A stretch of DNA of 5,940 bases from Actinomycetota bacterium (lineage in GTDB: Bacteria; Actinomycetota; Actinomycetes; Mycobacteriales; Mycobacteriaceae). The DNA is taken from contig SYAB01000443.1 in assembly GCA_005787665.1 (NCBI GenBank), forward strand, positions 1-5,940, given 5' to 3'. Below, piece after piece: positions 1 through 5,280 of this stretch. The notes beneath the pieces were generated by a model. The model searched no databases. It saw only the letters and a program-made list of their open reading frames with translations, and was not told the DNA's origin. Numbering within the stretch: position 1 is the stretch's first letter; each line of letters opens with the position of its first letter. Both the position numbers and the translations under genes were made by a program.

Positions 1-887
1 ATCGCATGGTGCGGCCAGATCGGGTCCCAGTTCTGCACACCCTCGGTGTAGTGCCACATCCGGTCCCGGTTAACCAGCCGAACGCCACTGCCGGCGGCGA
101 TGTCGAGCATCCGGCCGTCCACGTAGGCCGGGACGCCGGTGATCATCGACCGCGGCGGCGTCCCCATCCGTTCCGGCCAGTAGCGGCGCACGATGTCGTG
201 ATTGCCGCCGATACCGCCGGTGGTGAGGATGACGCACGGCGCCTGCAACTCGAAATCGGCCACCACATCGCGGTTGCTCGGCGCGCCCCGCGGGGCGTCA
301 TCGGGGGCCAGCACCGCACCGCGCACTCCGGTCACCACACCGCCGGTCATGACGAGTTCGTCGACGCGGTGGCGGTGATGCAGCACGACACGGCCACGGG
401 CGGCCGCCTCGAGCGCGGAGTTCACGAACGGTTCGACGACACCGGTTCCGGTTCCCCAGGCGACGTGGAAGCGGGGCACCGAGTTGCCATGCCCGTCGGC
501 GCGAAGGTCGCCACGCTCGGCCCAGCCGACCGTCGGCAACAGCGTGATGCCGTGGCCGTGCAACCAGGACCTCTTCTCGCCGGCCGCGAACTCGACATAG
601 GCGCGCGCCCACTGGACCGCCAGCGCGTCCTCGTCATCGAGGCGGTCGAACGCCGCACTGCCCCGCCAGTCGCTCCAGGCCAAGTCGAAGGAGTCCTTGA
701 CCCCCATCCGCCGCTGCTCGGGGCTGTCCACCAGGAAGAGTCCACCGAAGGACCAGAACGCCTGGCCGCCGATGTTGGCCGCATTCTCCTGATCGACCAG
801 AGCGACTTTCTTTCCGCGGCTGGTCAGTTCGTGGGCCGCGACGAGTCCGGCGACTCCGGCGCCCACGACGATGGCGTCCACATCCAT
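1..887 (-). CDS. FAD-binding dehydrogenase (KstD/fumarate reductase flavoprotein family), N-terminal part, cut by window edge
   Basis: Translating the minus strand from the ATG at 887-885 gives 295 uninterrupted codons running off the left edge, so the C-terminal half is missing (related proteins are about 550 residues). Seen: an N-terminal Rossmann dinucleotide motif in MDVDAIVVGAGVAGLV (GAGVAG at residues 9-14), an acidic residue (D32) after the second strand (KKVALVDQE) where the FAD ribose is usually bound, then NIGGQAFWSFGG, and a second flavoprotein signature TTGGIGGN near residues 222-229. These fit the flavoprotein family that includes 3-ketosteroid dehydrogenases and fumarate reductases; M. 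tuberculosis Rv0785 is a likely relative, recalled from memory. It should be a soluble FAD-dependent oxidoreductase. The substrate cannot be told because the catalytic C-terminal part is outside. The start is supported by GAGGTGAGGGG at 904-894, 6-8 bases upstream. The GatB/YqeY gene precedes it on the same strand across a 58-bp gap, so co-transcription is possible. Confidence 0.9.
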   Translation of the reverse strand, partial: MDVDAIVVGAGVAGLVAAHELTSRGKKVALVDQENAANIGGQAFWSFGGLFLVDSPEQRRMGVKDSFDLAWSDWRGSAAFDRLDDEDALAVQWARAYVEFAAGEKRSWLHGHGITLLPTVGWAERGDLRADGHGNSVPRFHVAWGTGTGVVEPFVNSALEAAARGRVVLHHRHRVDELVMTGGVVTGVRGAVLAPDDAPRGAPSNRDVVADFELQAPCVILTTGGIGGNHDIVRRYWPERMGTPPRSMITGVPAYVDGRMLDIAAGSGVRLVNRDRMWHYTEGVQNWDPIWPHHA

Positions 888-893
888 CTCATA

Positions 894-904
894 CCCCTCA
901 CCTC
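894..904 (-). promoter_or_regulatory. Shine-Dalgarno site of the FAD dehydrogenase gene
   Basis: On the minus strand the bases read GAGGTGAGGGG and end 6 nt before the ATG at 887. This decides between that ATG and an out-of-frame ATG at 892-890 which overlaps it. The frame from 887 encodes the Rossmann motif, so it is the correct one. Confidence 0.6.
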
Positions 905-917
905 GAGTACCGCCGTC

Positions 918-923
918 ACGCTA
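918..923 (-). promoter_or_regulatory. Candidate -10 element before the FAD dehydrogenase gene
   Basis: The minus strand reads TAGCGT in the 58-bp gap between the YqeY stop and the dehydrogenase start. It fits the mycobacterial TANNNT pattern and would place a transcript start near 911, giving a leader of about 24 nt that includes the ribosome binding site. There is no recognisable -35 hexamer. The same hexamer occurs upstream of the YqeY gene. Such hexamers arise often by chance, so this is a weak call. Confidence 0.25.
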
Positions 924-945
924 CCGGGCCGGCGGCGCAGGCTGC

Positions 946-1410
946 TTAGAGACGTTCCTTGACCGCCGCCGACAGTCGGGTCCCATCGGCCTTCCCGGCC
1001 GCGATCGCCGTCGCCACCTTCATCACCAGACCCATCTGCTTGACCGATGGCCGCTCGCCGATCTGCTCGGCGACCTCGGCGATCGCGGTGTCCGCCACAT
1101 CGGCCACCTCGGCGTCCGTCAGCGGCGTCGGCAGGTACTCGTCGATGATCCGGCCTTCGGCGTGCTCCTCGGCGGCAAGTTCACCGCGGCCGTTCTGGGT
1201 GTAGATCTCGGCGGCCTCGCCGCGTTTGCGCGACTCGCGAGCCAGCACCTTGAGGACTTCCTCGTCGGAGAGTTCACGCGCCTGCTTGCCGGAGACCTCC
1301 TCGGTCTGAATGGCCGCCAGCATCATGCGCAAGGTCGCCGTCCGCAGCTTGTCCTGGCTTTTCATCGCCTCGGTGAGATCGGTCCGCAGCCGTTCTTTGA
1401 GTTCCGCCAT
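946..1410 (-). CDS. GatB/YqeY domain-containing protein
   Basis: A complete 154-residue protein (MAELKERLRTDLTEAMKSQD...) with the hallmarks of the YqeY family: an N-terminal helical segment with AMKSQDKLRTATLRMMLAAI (residues 15-34), the SDEEVLKVLARESRKR segment in the middle, EYLPTPLTDAEV around residues 90-101, and a C-terminal MGLVMKVATAIAAGKADGTR motif of the kind found in the tail domain of GatB. The length is normal for the family. YqeY proteins are small, all-helical and cytosolic. Their C-terminal region resembles the tRNA-interacting tail of the GatB subunit of tRNA-dependent amidotransferase, but their own role is not established. The ATG at 1410 is the only convincing start: AGGA lies 4 nt upstream. 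The gene is divergent from the proline-rich membrane protein at 1519. From memory this pair corresponds to Rv3688c and Rv3689 in M. tuberculosis, which supports both calls. Confidence 0.92.
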   Translation of the reverse strand: MAELKERLRTDLTEAMKSQDKLRTATLRMMLAAIQTEEVSGKQARELSDEEVLKVLARESRKRGEAAEIYTQNGRGELAAEEHAEGRIIDEYLPTPLTDAEVADVADTAIAEVAEQIGERPSVKQMGLVMKVATAIAAGKADGTRLSAAVKERL

Positions 1411-1418
1411 GCCGTCCT

Positions 1419-1424
1419 ACGCTA
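1419..1424 (-). promoter_or_regulatory. Candidate -10 element giving a near-leaderless YqeY transcript
   Basis: The minus strand reads TAGCGT, followed by 8 nt (AGGACGGC) and then the ATG. A TANNNT element this close to a start codon is the arrangement seen at leaderless mycobacterial genes, and it would put the transcript start within about 2 nt of the ATG. The intervening AGGA could instead act as a ribosome binding site for a longer transcript. No -35 element is evident. Confidence 0.35.
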
Positions 1425-1453
1425 CGCGCGGCGCGAAACGGCAGGCGACGGGT

Positions 1454-1482
1454 TTGAGAAATGGCACCCCGGTCGACAGGAT
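1454..1482 (+). promoter_or_regulatory. Possible promoter for the proline-rich membrane protein gene
   Basis: TTGAGA at 1454-1459 matches the -35 consensus at five of six positions. It is spaced 17 bp from CAGGAT at 1477-1482, a poor -10 (three of six matches, lacking the initial T). It lies in the 108-bp divergent intergenic segment, upstream of the GTG at 1519, which is where a promoter is expected. The weak -10 keeps confidence low. Confidence 0.25.
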
Positions 1483-1489
1483 GGTCCCA

Positions 1490-1522
1490 ATGAACATCGA
1501 CGTCGGAGGCGGCGGCCGGTGA
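1490..1522 (+). CDS. Possible 10-codon leader ORF overlapping the membrane protein start
   Basis: ATG at 1490 opens a reading frame encoding MNIDVGGGGR. Its TGA (1520-1522) overlaps the GTG start of the next gene in a GTGA arrangement. An AGG sits 9 nt upstream of the ATG, and another in-frame ATG at 1481 would add three residues. The Gly codons contain the GGAGG that serves the downstream gene, so translation of the leader would pass over that site. The arrangement suggests translational coupling. The ORF is very short and may be a chance frame in GC-rich DNA. Confidence 0.25.
   Translation: MNIDVGGGGR
1505..1509 (+). promoter_or_regulatory. Shine-Dalgarno GGAGG that fixes the GTG start at 1519
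   Basis: GGAGG ends 9 nt before the GTG at 1519-1521. No in-frame ATG lies near it. The open frame continues leftward over the divergent YqeY gene, so this site is what sets the true N-terminus. Confidence 0.7.
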
Positions 1523-2565
1523 CCGCACCGCCGCCGGGCCCCTATGGGCCGCCCCCCGGATGGCCTGGTCAACCCCCCTACCAGCCCCCGGGATACGGGT
1601 ATCCCCCGCCGGGCTATCCGCCGCCGGGTTATCGCGGCTACCCCGGTTTCACTCCCTACCAGCCGGGCATCATCCCGTTGCACCGGTTGTCGCTGAGCGA
1701 CATTTTCAACGGTGCGGTCGGCTACATCCGCGCCAATCCGACCGCAACACTGGGCATGACCACGGTCGTCGTGCTGATCACCTCGGCGATGGGTGTGGTC
1801 ATCGGTCTGGTTTCGCGAACCGGACCAGGTGATGCCGCGACGGTCGCGGGGTTGTTGACCAGCACGACGGTGACGTTGCTGGCCACCATCCTTCTCTCCG
1901 GGATGCTCACCGTCGTGGTCGCGCGGGCGATCCTCGGGCGGTCGATCACCGTCGCCGAAGCATGGCGGCAGGTCCGCGGCCGGATGCCCGCACTGGTCGC
2001 CCTCAGCCTGCTGGAGATCGTGGCGGCGCTGATGATGATCGGCGCCGTCATCCTGGCGATCGCCGGAGTCGCCAGGGCCGCAGACGGCGCCCTCGCCGCG
2101 CTCGTCGGCATCCCCCTGGTGCTATTGCTGATGGCCGCCCTGGCGGTGCTGTTCACCGTGCTCTCGCTGGCACCGGTGGCGATTGTCCTGGAACGCAAGT
2201 CCGTTGCCGATGGAATCGCCCGCTCGGTGGGGCTGGCTCGACGGCAGTTCTGGCGCATCCTGGGCATCCGGGTGCTGGCCGCGATCGTCGCCGTCGTCGT
2301 CGCGGGCGTGATCTCGATCCCCTTCGAGATCGTCGGTCAGGTGGTTTCCTTCGGCGGTGGAGGCCCCCACACGCCCACTCCGATGCAATGGGCCGTCGTG
2401 ACGATCGGCCAGGCGATCGGCCAGATCATCACCACCCCCTTCACCGCGGGAGTCGTCGCCCTGCTCTACGTTGACGCCCGAATCCGTTCGGAGGCATTTG
2501 ACGTCGTCTTGCGCAGCGTGCCCGCGGGGGTGGCGGACGTCGACGGGATCTGGTTGACCCGGTGA
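1519..2565 (+). CDS. Proline/glycine/tyrosine-rich multi-pass membrane protein
   Basis: Starting at the GTG supported by GGAGG, this encodes 348 residues. Residues 1-50 are a low-complexity head rich in Pro, Gly and Tyr (PPGYGYPPPGYPPPGY), probably disordered and cytoplasmic. An amphipathic stretch (LHRLSLSDIFNGAVGYIRANP, about 54-74) leads into roughly six hydrophobic spans near residues 76-98, 112-138, 156-187, 195-223, 249-272 and 291-317. The protein ends in a YVDARIRSEAFDVVL segment. This layout (Pro-rich head, then a helical membrane domain with a conserved Y-D-R-R-E-F/L-D end) is that of actinobacterial membrane proteins related to the glycerophosphodiesterase membrane domain. No catalytic motif is visible, so the function is unknown. 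Divergence from the YqeY gene matches Rv3688c/Rv3689 as recalled. The frame could be opened upstream to 871, but that part is antisense to YqeY and lacks a supported start. Its stop is 3 bp from the stop of the convergent secreted protein gene. Confidence 0.88.
   Translation: MTAPPPGPYGPPPGWPGQPPYQPPGYGYPPPGYPPPGYRGYPGFTPYQPGIIPLHRLSLSDIFNGAVGYIRANPTATLGMTTVVVLITSAMGVVIGLVSRTGPGDAATVAGLLTSTTVTLLATILLSGMLTVVVARAILGRSITVAEAWRQVRGRMPALVALSLLEIVAALMMIGAVILAIAGVARAADGALAALVGIPLVLLLMAALAVLFTVLSLAPVAIVLERKSVADGIARSVGLARRQFWRILGIRVLAAIVAVVVAGVISIPFEIVGQVVSFGGGGPHTPTPMQWAVVTIGQAIGQIITTPFTAGVVALLYVDARIRSEAFDVVLRSVPAGVADVDGIWLTR
1525..1665 (+). repeat. Low-complexity Pro/Gly/Tyr coding repeat
   Basis: Degenerate tandem units encoding PPGY or PPPGY (for example YPPPGY then PPPGY) make up the N-terminal head of the membrane protein. 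The DNA is correspondingly C/G-rich, with repeated CCGCCGGG-type blocks. Such tracts commonly vary in copy number among relatives. Confidence 0.6.
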
Positions 2566-2568
2566 GAA

Positions 2569-3345
2569 CTAGATGCCCGGCCGAAGCGCGGGGGCCAAGG
2601 CGCTCAGCGGAATACGCGGCTGAACGACTCCCCCGGTCATCGACCAGATCCAGGCGCCCGTCGTGAAGTCGATCGGGGTGTCCCGGGCGACCGGGTAGTC
2701 CGGCATGTACAAAAGAAGCTCTCCGGGTGTCAGCGCCCAGGCCTTGTAACCGCCGGAGAACACCTTGTCCGGCGTCCATCGCTCGGGAATGAATGGGTAG
2801 GTGTTGGGCTGGTGCGGCGGCGGTGCAGCGTCGAGAGCGGCCTGGATGAAGGGCGCGCCCAGGGTCGGGACGGCACCGGGATCGACAACGTCGGACAATT
2901 GCAGTTGCCGTCCGCTGCCCTGGTCGAAGACGAACGTCCGATAGGCGCTCTGTATGGCCGGCCCCTCGAGTCGGCCCGTGCTCTCGGAGTCGTAGGTCTC
3001 GTGGAACACGACACTGCGGATGCCGCCGTGCTGGAAGATCTCGAAATCCGCTCGGCCCCTGCTGTTCTGGTTCATGTGCACGGCGGCGGTCTGCCAGTTG
3101 TTCATCAACGTGCTCAGGTAAGCGCCGATCGCGCCGCCGATCGGACCGTCCACCTCAGCCGGGATGGCGATGTCGATCTCTCGGACCGCCTTGCGTTCGG
3201 ACATCACCGAGGCATGGCAATACTGGCCGTTCCACTGCCCGCCGATCTGTTCGCAGAACGACACCACCGAGGCCGACGCGACGGGCGTGGGAACGGCCAT
3301 AGCCGCGCCGCCGATCACGACACTGACGAGTCCGGCCATCCGCAT
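2569..3345 (-). CDS. Secreted MPT64/RsiV-like (DUF3298-type) protein
   Basis: A complete 258-residue protein. Residues 1-25 form a short Sec-type signal peptide (MRMAGLVSVVIGGAAMAVPTP then VASA), with cleavage likely after ASA near residue 25. The mature start, SFCEQIGGQWNGQYCHASV, has two cysteines (31 and 43) placed like those of the secreted antigen MPT64, where they can pair. Later segments SAYRTFVFDQ (about 134-143), TPGELLLYMPDYPVA (about 206-220) and a closing IPLSALAPALRP (about 245-256) match the MPT64 plan of PGELL and VP.SAI near the C-terminus. It is therefore probably exported and acts outside the membrane. The molecular activity is unknown; relatives carry labels such as RsiV-like or mannan-binding. 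It follows the Mam gene by 17 bp on the same strand and appears to be the last cistron of the mce operon. AGGCGG lies about 8 nt before the ATG; a second ATG (3339) is two codons in. Confidence 0.82.
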   Translation of the reverse strand: MRMAGLVSVVIGGAAMAVPTPVASASVVSFCEQIGGQWNGQYCHASVMSERKAVREIDIAIPAEVDGPIGGAIGAYLSTLMNNWQTAAVHMNQNSRGRADFEIFQHGGIRSVVFHETYDSESTGRLEGPAIQSAYRTFVFDQGSGRQLQLSDVVDPGAVPTLGAPFIQAALDAAPPPHQPNTYPFIPERWTPDKVFSGGYKAWALTPGELLLYMPDYPVARDTPIDFTTGAWIWSMTGGVVQPRIPLSALAPALRPGI

Positions 3346-3362
3346 GGGTTTGTCCGCCTAAC

Positions 3363-4004
3363 TTAGGGGAGTTCGACTTTGCTTGCCCGCCAACGCCCGT
3401 CGACCTTCTCCAGAGTCATCTTCATCCGGCTGCGGTCGATCCGCGGGTCGGGAAGCTTCGCGTTGGAGACCGACTGGTCGACGAACAGCAGCACCACGGC
3501 CTTGTCCTTGGACGCCGACTGGACCGCGGACTCGATGACGACGCCACGCGCGGTGGCCTTGTTCTCGATCAGCAACTGGCGCAGTTCCACGCTGGACTGG
3601 GTGTACATGTCCTTGAACTCGCCGGTCGCCCCGTCCAGGACCTCCTTGAAGTTCTCGTCCACCTTGTCCGAGTCGATGCTGGTGAGCACCTGGGCGTAGC
3701 TGACCGCCGCGCGCTGGGCCTCCTCGGCGGCCGCCTTGAGTTGACGGTCTTGCCAAACCTGCCAGCCGAGGAACCCGGTGCCGCCGAGCAGAACGGCGAA
3801 TCCGGCCACGACGGCGGCGATCCGCGGGTTCAGCCGGCGGGATCTCGGGGGCGCGACCACGAGCTCGTCACCGGACGAAACCTCGTCGATGACAGGATTC
3901 CCGGACTCGGCGACCTCCACGAGCTCGGTCTCCTCAACGGACACCACGACGTCATCGGCGTCGGTCTGGACGGTCTTGTCCCCTTCATCGGTCATGAGTG
4001 GCAT
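3363..4004 (-). CDS. Mce-associated membrane protein (Mam)
   Basis: A complete 213-residue protein with the standard Mam plan. It has an acidic disordered cytoplasmic head (residues 1-52, many D/E), a basic RSRRLNPR patch, one membrane span at about 62-83, and an extracytoplasmic domain. The domain opens with a helical AAAEEAQRAAVSYAQVLTSID region, continues with ENFKEVLDGATGEFKDMY (about 117-134), and ends in the strand-like MKMTLEKVDGRWRASKVELP typical of Mam proteins. Mam proteins are encoded at the 3' end of mce operons and are thought to stabilise the Mce importer or assist its assembly, as described for Mam proteins of the mce1 and mce4 systems. The ATG at 4004 is preferred: GGAG lies 12 nt upstream, rather long spacing. 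An in-frame ATG at 3995 is farther still. It starts 25 bp after the MceF-like stop. Only one Mam gene is present, whereas many mce operons carry two or more. Confidence 0.88.
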   Translation of the reverse strand: MPLMTDEGDKTVQTDADDVVVSVEETELVEVAESGNPVIDEVSSGDELVVAPPRSRRLNPRIAAVVAGFAVLLGGTGFLGWQVWQDRQLKAAAEEAQRAAVSYAQVLTSIDSDKVDENFKEVLDGATGEFKDMYTQSSVELRQLLIENKATARGVVIESAVQSASKDKAVVLLFVDQSVSNAKLPDPRIDRSRMKMTLEKVDGRWRASKVELP

Positions 4005-4029
4005 CTTGGTCTACGTCTCCTGTGCGGCA

Positions 4030-5280
4030 TCAGCGGGGCGGTTCGATCGGCAGGGTCGGGCCGCCGTACGGGGTGGGGATGGAGAACCGTCCCTCCGGCG
4101 ATGGCGCGGTCCGTTCGCCCAGATCCGCCCCCGCCGGCGGTCCGTAGGTGTCGTCACCGGCCGGGCGCGGCGCGTTCTTCGCGCCTCGGATCAGGACAGC
4201 GGGATCGTCGTGCGGACAGTAGGTGTACTTGAACGGCTCCGGGTAGTCCGCCGCAGCCGGGGGTTGGCGAGGCGTTCCGTAGTCACAGGTATACCGCGGA
4301 TAGATATCCAAGTTCATCCAGAACCCGCCGTCGTGGATGATCGTGCCCAACGCGTCGAGCAGCGATCCCCGGTAGGTCGGGAACAGCGCGTTGAGCGCCG
4401 GCACCCTCAGGTAGAGCAGTTCGGTGGTGGTCACCAGATCACCGAGCAGCTGACCCATCGCATCGGAGTTGTCACCGAAGAGGTTGTTGGTGGCATCGAA
4501 GGTCTTGGGAGCGACCCGCATCAGCTCCCGGAAGCCGCCGACCATCCGGTTCACCCCGGAGAAGGTCTCGTTGAAGTTCGCCGTCGCGACCCCCATGCCC
4601 TCCTGTTTGTCGGCGACGAGCTGCAACGTGATCCGGCTCGTGTTGAGGAGTCGGGTGGTCTGCGGGATGACACCGTCCAGGGTGGAGATCAGAAAGGTGC
4701 CGCCGTCGACGATGTCGCGGATCTTCTGCGGACCCTCGGTGGTCATGCCGAGTTCGGCCTTGATGATCTCCATCTTCTCGGTGTCGATCTGCTTCAGCAT
4801 CCCGTCGGAATGGCCCAGGAGTTCACCGAGGGTGACCGGCACATCGGTGCTACCGCGCTTCAAGACGGCACCATCGGCCAGGAAAGGCGCTTCGCCGTTG
4901 CCGCCGTCGAAGTCGATGTACTGCTCGCCGGCCGCCGAGAGTCCGGCCACCCTGCCCTTGGTCGTCCGCGACAGCTGCGTGGCCGAATTGAGCCGCACCT
5001 CGGCGTTGACGCCGTCGGGAACGAGCGACAACTTCGTGACCTTGCCGATCGGCACGCCGCGCAACGTCACGTCCTGGTTGACCAGCAGACCGCCCGACGC
5101 CGGGAGTTCCACGGTGGCGTTGTAGGTGGAGCGCAGCGGATTCCACCGCAGCGCACCGAGCAATAGGTAGGCCACACCGATCACGAGCGTCATGGCCAGC
5201 GCGATCCCGGACAGCCAGGCCTTCCTGCGGTGTAACGCCTTGACGGTGCCGACGATCCCGTCGGCGATCGGCCCGATCAC
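4030..5280 (-). CDS. mceF: Mce family protein, last of the operon (MceF-like)
   Basis: A complete 416-residue protein. A short N-terminal cytoplasmic segment with RRK is followed by one membrane anchor (about 23-44). The MCE/MlaD domain spans about 51-125 (STYNATVELPASGGLL, VTLRGVPIGKVTKLSL, AGEQYIDF). A long helical region (about 150-310) would form the needle-like part of the Mce hexamer. The tail from about 320 contains two cysteines (C332 in YTCDYG, C355 in YTYCPHDDP), RGAKNAPRPAGDD, and a Pro-rich end (PTPYGGPTLPIEPPR). The GTG start at 5280 overlaps the upstream stop (GTGA), with an AGG 9 nt upstream. Mce proteins form a periplasmic lipid-transport channel working with YrbE permeases and MceG. 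Being directly followed by a Mam gene makes the F position most likely. Which mce operon (1, 3, 4 or a species-specific one) cannot be decided from the sequence alone, and the substrate is unknown. Confidence 0.88.
   Translation of the reverse strand: MIGPIADGIVGTVKALHRRKAWLSGIALAMTLVIGVAYLLLGALRWNPLRSTYNATVELPASGGLLVNQDVTLRGVPIGKVTKLSLVPDGVNAEVRLNSATQLSRTTKGRVAGLSAAGEQYIDFDGGNGEAPFLADGAVLKRGSTDVPVTLGELLGHSDGMLKQIDTEKMEIIKAELGMTTEGPQKIRDIVDGGTFLISTLDGVIPQTTRLLNTSRITLQLVADKQEGMGVATANFNETFSGVNRMVGGFRELMRVAPKTFDATNNLFGDNSDAMGQLLGDLVTTTELLYLRVPALNALFPTYRGSLLDALGTIIHDGGFWMNLDIYPRYTCDYGTPRQPPAAADYPEPFKYTYCPHDDPAVLIRGAKNAPRPAGDDTYGPPAGADLGERTAPSPEGRFSIPTPYGGPTLPIEPPR

Noticed and set aside
910..935. 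Stem-loop (CCGCCG/CGGCGG, 14-nt loop) after the YqeY stop as an intrinsic terminator
   Set aside because: Only a 6-bp stem with a large loop and no T tract, so it is likely chance complementarity in GC-rich DNA.
6..962. Long plus-strand open frame opposite the FAD dehydrogenase
   Set aside because: The minus strand encodes a clear Rossmann flavoprotein here, and the plus-strand product is a typical antisense shadow rich in His, Arg and Pro.
871..1518. Leftward extension of the plus-strand membrane protein frame up to an ATG at 871
   Set aside because: This part is antisense to the well-supported YqeY gene and encodes an Arg/His-rich sequence without family features. The GGAGG-preceded GTG at 1519 gives a normal protein.
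1411..1518. KstR-type operator (inverted AAC/GTT half-sites) in the divergent intergenic region
   Set aside because: No inverted pair of such half-sites was found on reading the segment.
2521..2528. CCCGCGGG palindrome near the end of the membrane protein gene as a terminator or operator
   Set aside because: An 8-bp GC-only palindrome is expected by chance here, and it has no loop or T tract.
2812..3366. Plus-strand open frame opposite the secreted MPT64-like gene
   Set aside because: No domain or ribosome binding site. The minus-strand frame has a signal peptide and family motifs.
3778..5166. Long plus-strand open frame opposite the Mam and MceF-like genes
   Set aside because: It mirrors the high-GC codon pattern of the minus-strand mce genes. 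Its product is Arg/His/Val-rich with no domain, signal or membrane segment.
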